From: Tetrahymena thermophila SB210
Lineage: Eukaryota > Ciliophora > Oligohymenophorea > Hymenostomatida > Tetrahymenidae
DNA: 64,000 nt
NCBI RefSeq assembly: GCF_000189635.1
Contig: NW_002476463.1
Coordinates: 1,736,001-1,800,000 of the forward strand
Reading direction: 5' to 3'
The notes below the pieces were generated by a model, which worked only from the letters and a program-made list of their open reading frames with translations, was not told the DNA's origin and did not search any database. How positions within the stretch are numbered: position 1 is the first letter of the stretch; each line of letters starts with the position of its first letter. The position numbers and the translations under genes were made by a program. Shown in pieces: positions 53,001-62,966 of the stretch.

Positions 53001-54540
53001 ATTCCATCTCATTCTTTTTCTTCCCTGTAAAGTGTTTTGAATATTCCTGCAAGAGATGCTTTCTAAATACTAAAAATCCTCTTTATTTAAAATAATCAAA
53101 TAAATCAATCTTTAATTTGTAGTTTCAAATAAAATTCATTTTTTACTTATTTTGTTCTGCTATTTGATAATCACAAAAATCACCCTTACACTTCTCCAAT
53201 CTTAATTATTTGTATAGTTTTTAAGAATATTATTTATCATTATCAACCACTACTTTAGGAAGCCTTTATTGATAAATAATATTTTATTATTTATTTTTTG
53301 ATATCTATCTTTCAATAAGATTAATACTTAAATGTTGAAGCTGTTGAAGTGGCTGTATTCCCTAAATTTTTCTTCTTGTATGATTTGCACAGTCCTACAA
53401 ACTCATTAAAAGAATTACATCCATTTCCTTTTGGTGGTTCTCTTAGCTCGTGTTCAAGCTATTCTTACTAATAAGGAGAATTAGCTGTAATATCTATCAT
53501 TAAGTTTTCACTACCCAAAAAGTATATTTTCTGAGTAATGTCAATTAAGAATTTTGCAACCATTTTCCTCACTTTCACTTTGTAAGCCTTCTCTATAAAC
53601 ATCATTATATTTTAGCAGCACTAAATTTTATTTAACATCAAAAAAAATAATCAGAATAGTTTTCAAACCAATAGAAAACTGATTTTATACACTTTGAAGC
53701 TTTTTATTCATTGACTCATCTAAGTATTTAAAATAACTCCTCTTTGAATTATTCAGTATATCAATTACAGGAGATTTCTTGAAAAATTTAAAATTTCCTT
53801 GCAATGTAATATCCTCCTGCCTAAATTCAACGTAATATGTTTCATCTTTTTTTTGATAATATAATTTCATATTAAATTGATTTTTGCTTAATAGTTAACT
53901 AAATAAATAAATAAAATAAATACGAGCTTTAGAATGATTTTATATGTACGATTAAATCAAAGCTATACGAGTTAAATTTATTCCATTTGCAAATATTTTA
54001 ACTAAATCCTTAGCTGTCATTACATCGTATTTACCATCAATGTATTTTAAAATGCAAACAGGCTATGTCTATTTATATTTTGTAATTAATATTAGCTTTC
54101 AACGCTTTCATTTATATTCATTTAACTTTACACAATCTGTTTTTTGCATATACTCGTTCAATGATATCAGATTTTCTGCTTTGTAGTCCTCTAAATTACC
54201 CATTCCTACGAAATGCTTAGCTATTTCATATAAATGCAGTTTATCTTAATTCTTTCTTAAAATAATAGGTGTTTTTTCTTTGACAGAGTTAAAATACCAA
54301 GCTATTGGTTAACCTATAATCATAAAAAGTGTTAGTTTTAAAGTACAATTTTTTTAAAAAAATGTTAAGATTAAGTAGCTCTTTACCTTTAGAAAACAAA
54401 ATTGAATGGGGTATAATCTAATCGCATTTCATTTTTTTTTTATTGAACATTTCAAAGAAATAAGTGTTCGATATTAACTTGATGAATTTTTCATCACGCT
54501 TATCAAAAAAAGGTGATTTTTCGTCATTTAAGTCAGACAT
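50086..54540 (-). CDS. 1242-residue protein with C-terminal alpha/beta-hydrolase-like domain
   Basis: Eleven exons join in phase to 1243 codons: 54387-54540, 54132-54313, 53691-54068, 53620-53328, 53263-53147, 53062-52938, 52873-51492, 51449-51065, 50909-50736, 50691-50216 and 50148-50086. The N-terminal third has TRIALIQSYIQNHSKA, a CCQNIMMFIEKAYKVKVRKM helix with FLIDITQKIYFLGSE, and a Cys pair motif KCKGDFCDY. Around residue 460 there is NLYKNVKICKNCFTFYQFL. A long Ser/Asn/Gln-rich linker follows. The last 350 residues follow the alpha/beta-hydrolase order: DQSFLFMNFPGQAHT, a strand-turn-helix CIGFGYGTYILQSF at the nucleophile-elbow position, and GNHCILEDNREQLLDTL at the usual histidine position. 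The elbow has Gly where Ser, Cys or Asp is expected, so catalysis is doubtful. I recall similar architectures only as uncharacterised protist proteins. The exact boundaries near 53870-53930 are uncertain. Confidence 0.8.
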
Positions 54541-54992
54541 TTTTTCTCAAATAAAGAAAATTTTTTTTCACTTTAATTATAAACTACTTAAATATTAAAT
54601 AACAAATTAATTATATAAAAATTAATATTTGATTTTATTATCATTCATTTTTTGATGAATTCTTCAAAATAACAAAATCTAAACTGATATTACTTGGTTG
54701 TGGATAATAGCTATTATCCAACAAAAGATATATATGCTTATATGTAATATTTAAATTAAATTTTTATAAAATCTAAATTCATATTATATTTACTACATTC
54801 TTTATTAGCCAAGAAGAAAAAAAATAACTTTTTAGCTGAATTGTTAACAAATTAATTGATTGAATTATTAAAAATTTTTAATAAACCTTTAAGATATTGA
54901 AAATAGCAATATTTAAATAAAAGCATAGTATAGTTTTATTACATAATTATTGAAATTAGCGTTTTATAGGCACACAGAATTATCAAATATAA
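54541..54992. other. Divergent intergenic region
   Basis: About 450 bp separates the start codons of the hydrolase-like gene (minus) and the MYND gene (plus). It must contain both promoters; no motif is recognisable. Confidence 0.5.
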
Positions 54993-56091
54993 ATGAAAGT
55001 TAATTAGTTATCATAAAAGAAAGATTTATGGGAAGATTGGGTTCTTTTCAAGAAGACTGATTTTACAAATCCAGCTCTTTAACTCAAAAAGCAAGGAGCT
55101 TCATTTAAAAATGATTAATATGGTGAATTTACATACAGACCTAGTTATTCCAGCCCACCTTCTATGTAAGAATTCTGCGAAGCTGTAATTAATGGAGCAA
55201 TAAAAAGATATTAAATGGGTTTATATAAAGGAGAGTACTAATATTACATAGAATTATAAAATTGTTTACACGAGTTCATTAAATTACTTAATTTTAAGAG
55301 CGAAATTTTGGTTGAAGTTTTTTAAAGTATAACAAATATAAATCTATCTAAAGAGTAATGTCCAAACATCGTAGTGCCATGTGCTTCTTGCCATATGTAC
55401 ATTTATGTAAATTTCCATTGTAACAGATGCTTTTCAGCATTCTACTGTGATAAAACATGCATGAAAAATCATAAAAGCAAACATGATCAAGAATGCGGAT
55501 AATTAATTAAATTGACTCCTACTATTATCTACCCCTTGCAAGTTGAAATACATTGTGGAGGAGATTTAGGAGAAAATGTAGAAATTTACTACCAACATGA
55601 ATAAAGAATAACACTCAAATATTGTGGACAAAAGTTTTTCTCAAACCTCTTTAAAATTTTATTAAAAAATCGCTGGCTTAAAAATAACGGTTATAGTGTG
55701 TCAGAAAATAATGAAAAAAATTGTATATAACTAACATATAAGAAGGATGAATACGGATTAAATTCTAAATCGCAATAAAACTTAGAAGAAGAAGGAGAAA
55801 AGTAAAATTAAGAGCAACCTAATGCAAATCAATAGTAAAATATTTAATTTTTTTTATTTTAGTTATTTGATCCTCGAATAATATAATAGAAATGTAAGAC
55901 AATAGAATTAGCAATCAGAAAAAAATAAAGAGAATTCTTCTTAAACAGAAGAAGAGCTATTTTTAAAAATGCCATGTATTTAAGAAATGAGAGTTATTTT
56001 CTTAAACTAAGGAGCAATCCTTCAAGACATAATAAAAGAAACTTACGATTTATACACTCACTATATTCATATTTATTACTATCCAATTTGA
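54993..56091 (+). CDS. MYND-type zinc-finger protein, 347 residues
   Basis: Two exons (54993-55834 and 55890-56091, with a 55-bp intron) encode 347 residues ending at TGA. The MYND zinc finger spans about residues 135-175. Its ligands are in order: CASC, then CNRC eleven residues on, then YCDKTC, then HDQEC, fitting C-x2-C...C-x2-C...C-x3-C...H-x3-C. MYND domains are protein-interaction modules, found in transcription corepressors, SMYD methyltransferases and ciliary assembly factors such as ZMYND10. No SET domain is visible, and I cannot assign it to one of those groups. The N-terminal 130 residues begin MKVNQLSQKKDLWEDWVLFK and look helical. The region after the finger is Gln/Glu-rich, and the C-terminus ends DLYTHYIHIYYYPI. 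It is divergent from the hydrolase-like gene. Confidence 0.87.
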
Positions 56092-56977
56092 TCATATTAA
56101 ATTTTCATTTCAATTATCATATGCTTTAATAATTAATTAACTAATTAATCAAAATACTTTTGAATATTTATATATTCTATTTGTTATTATTCAAAATATT
56201 AATATTCAATTTATTTTAACATTTAGCTATTCTTCTAATTCAACTTTAGTTCACTGAAATAATTTTTCCATTACAAATAAAATCCTACAATTACTTATAA
56301 ATTTAAGGATTAATGAAAAAATTTTTCATAAAAAGCTGATTAAAATTTAAATTGTTTTTAATTGTAAATATTTATAAATTAAATTTTAGTTTAGAATATT
56401 TTTAAAAGAGCTAAATCTTTTTTCCAATAAAAATAAATATTTTAAATAGATTTTTTACTTATTATTTAATTAAAAACCAGAAAAAACTAATAATTTATCT
56501 TAAAAAATTATTTTTTTTAATTTATAAATTCTCTGCAAATTAATATTTTTTTAAAAATAAATTGTTTTAAAAAGTAAAATTTAAACGTTGCTTATTAATA
56601 AGTTAAAATAAATTTGTATCTCTCTCCTCTTTGTATCATAATAATACAAAATTATTGCTTTGTGTTTTTATTTTTCAAAAATAAAAAATAATAAGTTATT
56701 AATTAGTTTTTTGCTTTTTTGAAAAATTATCTTGTTCATATTTCAGAGAATTTTAAAAAATATGAATGGTCATAATTAATTTTTAATTATATATATTTTA
56801 TTGCATAATTAATATTTTTTGCACAAGAAAACCTTTAACATTTGGTAAAGTATGTTAAAAGATATTTAATACTGATAATGAAACAGCCCTGAAGTTAATA
56901 AAACTCTTCAATTACTAAGAAATCATATTAAATATTTTAGTGTTTAATAAAGTTTATACAGATAAAATTAAATTAAG
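56092..56977. other. Spacer between convergent genes
   Basis: About 890 bp of AT-rich DNA between two facing stop codons, without coding signal. Confidence 0.5.
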
Positions 56978-59148
56978 TCACTACTCTGGCTCATAGATAT
57001 CTTCATCATCGTCTTCATAGTTTTGGTAAGATTTTTTAGTTTCAGGAGTGTTGTAGAAAGCTTTATCCTCTTCGAATTCATAATCCAATTTTTCTCCTTA
57101 TTTGTCTAAAAGATATCTATAAATTATATTATAAATATATTAATTTATAATAGCTTCAATGAAAAAGAAATTGATATTTTGATTAATTGATTGATTGACT
57201 ATTTACCTAGCTTTAAGAAGAAGAGAGAGAACATACTTGTGATGTTCAATTTTTTCTGTTATTTATTTACTCTTGTCTTTCAAGTAGCTTTACAAGTTTG
57301 AAACCTTCTCTTTATTGAACTTTTTTATGTATGGGATGTGAATGTAAATTTAGTCATTCTATATTTTTTTAAGATAAACAGCTTGAAGTGTTTCTTTTAC
57401 GTTTTAAGCTTCTAGTTCACTATTAAATGAAAAAGAAATAGTTTCACTCCCGTGTTTGCATATTAATTCTATTAAATAAATAATTTTTATTAATGCAAGA
57501 TGTAAAATTTAAAAATTAATTACAATTTGGTTCACAGTTGCTGTCTATATAAAAGTATGGGTGATTGAAAGGAATCAAAAAATGAATTTTAAAATTTATT
57601 GTTTTTTATTAGTCACCTCCTTTAAGCCATTCATGGACTACAATATTATTTATACCAATTGTGAAGTCTACATTATGATATTCTCCTTTTACTTTAATCT
57701 TTAGTTGGTAGGATAAAATTGCTTTTGGAGGCACAATTATATCCTCTTGTATTAAATTTAATAATGATTCTTTTATCTATAAAAAATTGCTTTCTAATTT
57801 TGTATTCTCAATAACTAGCTTAAAATAGTTCACAAGCAAATCTCTTTAAAATTTATATTTTAACTTATATTTTTTATTATCATGTTATGTGCTTTTAACA
57901 TCTGATTAAATAATTAAATTAATTTCATCATCGTTAAAAAAAGAATTAACTCCCTTTTATTAATAAAACAAACTTATACAATTAAAAATTTGATTTGAAA
58001 TACCTTTATATCTTTAAAGTGCTTCACCACAGTTTAGTTCATTTATATGAAATATATTTTTTATACGTGGAAATCAAAGAAAAATATCTGATCAATCTAT
58101 AATTTTTATATAATAAATAATAAGTGATTTAATTCAATTTTTATTTTATATTTGAATATTGAATTAAATTATTTTCAAATTAAAAAATATTTTTAAAATT
58201 TTATCTTGCTCATCTAATACTAATTATCACTCATTTTACTGTATTTATTTAATTAAATAAACTTTATTAAAATCTATTTTTATGAAAATTGATATTCTTA
58301 TATAAAAATTTATAGAAAATAATTTATTTATTTATAGTTACTTTGTTTTTACTATCCTTCATTTCAAATACTTCAAAAGCACCAAATTTATGAACTTCAG
58401 ATTCTAAGATGTTAATTTGAAAGAAATTTATTATTATTTATTAGTTTAAGATATGAATATCCAAATTACTCATTTTAGTTGAGCACTACTAAAGACTGCA
58501 GGGCTGACATAATAAACTTCTAATTTTATACAAATAGAGATAATTATTAAGTAAAGTTTCCTATTAATTTTATATAAGATTTTAATAAAGGTGTCAAAAT
58601 ATTATAATTAAGCTAATATTTATTTACATCTGCACGTACTTCTATTGACTTATTCACCTTAGTATAATATAATAAATTATCTTCTTCTCCACTTTCTAAT
58701 AACTTTTATAACTAAACTACATTTTTTTCACTAAAAACACTTTCTATTGTATCTATCTTAAACTTCTTTGGGTCGAAGATTGATGGATCATCTTTGGTTT
58801 TTGAAATTACATGATCATAATAAAATTCCTGCATATTTTTATTTTCCCCTTCTAAATCAATACTTTATCTATCTTTCATTATAAAAGCGTTCCCTTAATC
58901 TTTTTAGTTAAAATTACTTCAAAATATGCTCAAATATCTATATAATTCAAATAAAAATAATGTTTCGAACAGAAAACACTAACATTTTTTGTATAAACTA
59001 AAAAGTTGATTATTATAAAATCTATAAATTAGAAGATTATTAAAAATATACTAAGTTTGTTATTTAGTTCAGTTATTGTTAAACAACCAAATGGATCAAA
59101 AAATTTATCTTCCATTTGCTATTAATAATGAGTTTTATCTTTATCCAT
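56978..59148 (-). CDS. Unrecognised multi-exon protein with acidic C-terminus
   Basis: I do not recognise this protein. The proposed start at 59148 reads MDKDKTHYQQQMEDKFFDPF, and the stop is TGA at 56978-56980. Well-supported exons, from N to C, read IMKDRQSIDLEGENKNMQEF with IFDPKKFKIDTIESVFSE (about 58625-58910), EVHKFGAFEVFEMKDSK (about 58340-58400), a large beta-rich exon with VPPKAILSYQLKIKVKGEY and GINNIVVHEWLKG (about 57615-57960), and CKHGSETISFSFNSELEAQN followed by KKFNKEKVSNLQSYLKDKS (57207-about 57460). The last exon (56978-57116) is acidic: NYEDDDEDIYEPEQ. Splice phases are consistent at the 3' end, but I could not reconcile the first intron or the 58400-58600 exon, so the middle may be mis-modelled. 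It shows no signal peptide or membrane helix, so it is likely a cytosolic or nuclear scaffold-like protein. Confidence 0.68.
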
Positions 59149-60059
59149 TTTTCAAATTCGCTTAAAACAAATTAGCTATTCTTTACTTATTATTCTTTTG
59201 TTTTTTTTAACTTAGAAATATATTCAATTCTATTCAACCAGCAAATATAATTTTTTAATTAAACTGTTAAAAAAGTTCAAACGCGTAGATTCAATTCAAT
59301 TATTTTAAAATTGATTTTTATGTATTATTTTTTAGTTTTTAGAATTGCCCAAAAATTGAAAATACTTACTAAATTCTAAATAAAACCTGCTTTTTAATCC
59401 ATGAATTATTTTTTCAGCTTTTTATTTTTTAATATCTTTTTTATTTAAGTAAATAAATTAATTAATAAAAGGCAATATTGTTTATAAAATATTTTTTATT
59501 TAAATCAAAAATAGCCATTGAATAAATAAATATTGTGATTAAGATTTACAATTATTTATTTTAAAATTAATTTTGATAATAATTTTAGTTGATCAATTAT
59601 TTTTTTAATATAATTTTGATCATTACTGTAATTTCTGAAACTTTAAACCTAAATGATAGTGTGGCTATGAGTAAAAATAATAGAATATAATATACATTTT
59701 TTATAAATCATTGCAATTCGGAACATAAAGTTTTTTGAGTATTTGCAGTAAATAATATTTTGATGACTTAATTTTAAAAATTAACCTAAAAATATTTTGC
59801 TCTTATTATCATCACCATTATTCTTTTTATTCTTTTAAAAAAATTAAATACTTTTTATTATCTCAAATAAACTAATTAATTTGAAAAGTATTTTATTAAA
59901 AGTATACATACTTTTCTCTTTTTTAAAAACTCTTCTCTATTTTAAGATTAATTAGAGAAAGAAAAATATTCTTTTAATAGTGATAAATAATTACATATAA
60001 AAAAACAACAAATCCGTAATCAAAAATTATAAATTAGATACCAAAAAAAAAAAAGTAAA
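59149..60059. other. Divergent intergenic region
   Basis: About 900 bp of AT-rich DNA between the start codons of the acidic-tail gene and the RING gene. It should carry both promoters; no specific element is recognised. Confidence 0.5.
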
Positions 60060-60920
60060 ATGAACAAAATGTTTGCAGAAAAACAACAAAATAATAATTC
60101 AAATTAGTAAAGAAGCTAAATATAAATTTATTAATTTGATGAGATTTTAACCTGCCCTTATTGCCTTTAATTAATAAATGATCCCCATCAGCCTCCTTGT
60201 GGGTAAATTCGATTACTTTACTTCATTTTCAAATTATTTATATTTCTTTCTACTTAAAATAGTCACTCATTTTGTAAGGTTTGCCTTGTTTAATAGGAAA
60301 GATGTCCTTGCTGTCTCATAGTAATCCCTTTAAATGAAAACTAAGAAAAATAGATATCCAGAAACTATATGCTCAAAGATTTACTGGAGAATACTAAGCT
60401 ATTTAAATGTCTTAGCTCTGATTGTGGCTGGAGTACTTATGAGTAGAAGCTCCACTAATAACATTTGAATTCTTGTAAGTACATAAAATAAAAAATGGTA
60501 ATTATTGATGATGAAAGCAATCAAAACTATCCTAAATTTGGTATTAATATTAAAAGGATGAATTAATTACCTTAAATTCAGCAATAACCTTTATATTAAC
60601 CTTAACCAATGTATCACTCAATACCTTATTAAAACCAATAAAACAACATAGAATATGCTTAATATTAAGACTAGTTTGGTAGAAATTCTTTTCAGTAAAT
60701 AAATTAAAAAATGATAATTATTGATAACGAATACAATCAAAGCAATCCTAAATTTAATTTTAATTACAATTAAATGAATTAAAGAATTCCTTAAGTACCT
60801 TAAATTCAATAGCAATATTCATATTAACCTTAACAAATACATCATCTAATACCTTATTAAGAATTATAAAACAACTTAGAATATGCTTAATACTAAGACT
60901 TTGGTAGAAATTATTTTTGA
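60060..60920 (+). CDS. RING finger and TRAF-like zinc-finger protein, 266 residues
   Basis: Two exons (60060-60202 and 60263-60920, with a 60-bp intron) encode 266 residues. The RING finger (residues about 33-70) has CPYC, CGH, CKVC and CPCC, fitting C3HC4. The intron falls between the glycine and histidine of CGH. A second Cys/His cluster, FKCLSSDCGWSTYEQKLHQQ followed by HLNSC, resembles a TRAF-type zinc finger. Such RING-plus-TRAF-finger proteins usually act as E3 ubiquitin ligases or signalling adaptors. The C-terminal 140 residues are Gln-, Pro-, Tyr- and Asn-rich and consist of two copies of a 72-residue repeat. No membrane segment is present. The start at 60060 is the first ATG and is preceded by an A-rich leader. 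Confidence 0.9.
60495..60920 (+). repeat. In-frame 216-bp tandem duplication in the RING protein gene
   Basis: Two copies (60495-60710 and 60711-60920) each encode a block starting KM(V/I)IID and ending EYAQYQD.FGRN.F. Order and spacing are kept, but many residues differ and small in-frame insertions or deletions are present, so the duplication is older than the one in VPS13. The copies share a Pro-Gln-rich centre (PQ.QQQ.YQPQ). Confidence 0.85.
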
Positions 60921-61392
60921 AATTGTTATTACCACTGCTAACCATAAAATCAAAATCCATATCCTTAAATTAGAAATATTTTTGATGAATACAAATAATA
61001 AATAAAAAATAATTCCATAAATAACTAACTAACAAATAATAATCCCTTTTAAATATATTTACTTATAAATAATTTGTTTTAATAAATGTATCTTTATAGA
61101 TATTTTTTTATATGCTTGAAATTTTTATTTTATTAAAATAAATTAATTAAAAATAATAAAATAGTAAACTCAAGAAATATATTTTTTTAAATTCTCATTC
61201 TAATATAAATGGAACTTAATTCATCAAAATAAAGAAAGAGATAACACACACCACATTCAAAGCTATTTCTTTTAATAAAATAATTTGTAATATTTATATT
61301 AATACTTCAATAAATTTAATATTTGAAACAATGATTAAATCAATAAAATCATTTGAAACTTTGAAATTAAACAGTTTTCTTTAAATAAATAA
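60921..61392. other. Spacer downstream of the RING gene
   Basis: About 470 bp of AT-rich DNA without a supported feature; it probably holds the RING gene's 3' untranslated region and the next gene's promoter. Confidence 0.45.
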
Positions 61393-61809
61393 ATGAATTA
61401 TTTTTTACCTATTTTTGAGCTAAATTTAGGAGGTCCTAAAAAGTTACAAAAGCTATGTAATAAGAAGCTACATAAGAAAGAATTTGTTTTTATAAAAATA
61501 AAACTAGAATAAATGCCAAAGATGAATGTCATAACACTTAAGCCAACTTTTAATTTAGATATTTTAAATACAAACTAAAAGTATAAAGATAAATTTACGA
61601 GCTCTGATAAGTGCTCCAACCAAGCCATATTTGTTTTTAAAAAAGAATACAAGCTAGAAATGACCTATAAATAAATAATCAAATAAATTATTCGCTTTCC
61701 AAAATAAAGTTTGTATGAATAAATTTACACAGTGAGAAAACTAAAGGAGAGAACCATTAAATATTAAAATGATTTGATTTCCCAAGAATAATTGAAAACA
61801 GAACTTTGA
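61393..61809 (+). CDS. Small lysine-rich hypothetical protein, 138 residues
   Basis: A single open frame from ATG at 61393 to TGA at 61807-61809 encodes 138 residues beginning MNYFLPIFELNLGGPKKLQK. It is hydrophilic and Lys/Gln-rich, a composition typical of ciliate proteins, with no domain I recognise. The opposite strand is also open through most of this interval, because TGA is the only stop codon, but the antisense reading is Phe/Leu-rich and looks like a mirror of this gene. The call rests on composition, so a missing upstream exon or a non-coding origin remains possible. Confidence 0.5.
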
Positions 61810-61912
61810 AAACCCATTCTTCTACAAAAGGAGCCTTTATTAAATTTTTGTACATAATGAAAGGATCTAAATGATTGATTAATTAAATATTTTACTATAA
61901 TATCCTTTTTTA

Positions 61913-62512
61913 TCAAAGACATGCTTTTGAATATATTAAAAAGCATATTGAATTGCCCCTTTCTCTTTTTGAATTTAAATTTGATTACAGGTTTAATAAA
62001 ATATAAGATTTTTATTAATTTTTTTTGTATTTACATAGTTTCTGTAAATGACTACTGCGAATAGAACTGAATTAAGCAAGATAGTCATTAATAAATTGCA
62101 TATTTCATCAATTAACATATTACTGAATCCATTTTTTCTTAAGCAATCTAAAATAGAATTCTTACAATAAAAGACAAAAGTAATAATTGTTAGTATGAAA
62201 GTTATAGCAATAGCAATCAAACTCTTAGTTAAATCTTTTAAGTGCTATTTTTTTTTATAATAAAAAAGCTCTTCTTCCATTGTCATTTCGTCAACACTTG
62301 TTCTTCCATCTTCTAGCTTAGCCTTCTACTTAATTACAACTATTAATTTTAAATTTGTGTTCATTTAACATTTTATATTGAATTATATTAAGAATAAGCC
62401 AAATTCATGTAATTTAATTACTGCTTTTTGCAAAGTATTTGTATATGTAAGTAACTGAAACAATGCTTAATCCGTAAGCTACACAGAGCAGCCTTGAAGA
62501 TAATTCACTCAT
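61913..62512 (-). CDS. Small multi-spanning membrane protein, about 150 residues
   Basis: The start at 62512 gives MSELSSRLLCVAYGLSIVSV, a hydrophobic N-terminal helix. Exon 1 (62422-62512) joins exon 2 (61989-62339) across a clean 82-bp intron. Exon 2 encodes a charged loop, KLEDGRTSVDEMTMEEEL, and two more probable membrane helices, SLIAIAITFILTIITFVFYC and NLLMTILLNSVLFAVVIY. The 3' end is less sure: an 11-nt last exon (61913-61923) reached through a 65-bp intron gives a stop in phase, whereas without it the frame stays open far into the neighbouring gene. No family is recognised. Confidence 0.6.
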
Positions 62513-62966
62513 AAAATATTTTTTCCTATAATAATTATTTTAGAAACTATAACTCTATTCTTAAAATCATAATATATGTTTATGCTTTTGTACCTTTTGA
62601 AAATAAATTAGAGTCCTTTAATTAATTTTTCGCGCAGTATTCGTCTTTATGAATATTTAACTCTTAAAGATAGTCGTTTCGTAAACTTAGATTTAGTAAA
62701 TTTTTTTTGAAAAACTGTATTAATTTATCAATGAATCAGCAAATAAGCAAGTTGTTTATTGAATTAATATCAAAAAATTAATTAATTAATTTGTAAAGAA
62801 ACAAATATTCATTCTTATTGACTGATACACAAAAGTTAATTGCATACATTAATTACATTCATTATTCTACTGAATTTGCAAAAAAAAGCAAATACTTTAC
62901 TTAGCGTTCAGTAAGAAAACGTTAAATTATATACATAACATAAAGCCTAAGTAGTTTTTAACCAAG
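62513..62966. other. Divergent intergenic region
   Basis: About 450 bp between two divergent start codons. It presumably contains both promoters; no motif is recognisable. Confidence 0.5.

Noticed and set aside
53110-53146. In-frame TGA suggesting selenocysteine or readthrough
   Set aside because: The TGA falls inside an 84-bp GT...AG intron whose removal restores the frame exactly.
52823-53870. Separate genes starting at 52823 (MYIDMTEL) and 53870 (MKLYYQKK)
   Set aside because: Phase-consistent introns at 52874-52937 and 53063-53146 and a continuous open exon through 53870 join these into one gene starting at 54540.
61764-61946. Minus-strand 60-codon open frame starting MLFNIFKS
   Set aside because: It is the antisense of the plus-strand lysine-rich frame and extends only because TGA is rare; no motif is present.
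62767-62790. ATTAATTAATTAAT runs as regulatory elements
   Set aside because: Such runs occur throughout the window's spacers and introns and carry no positional signal.
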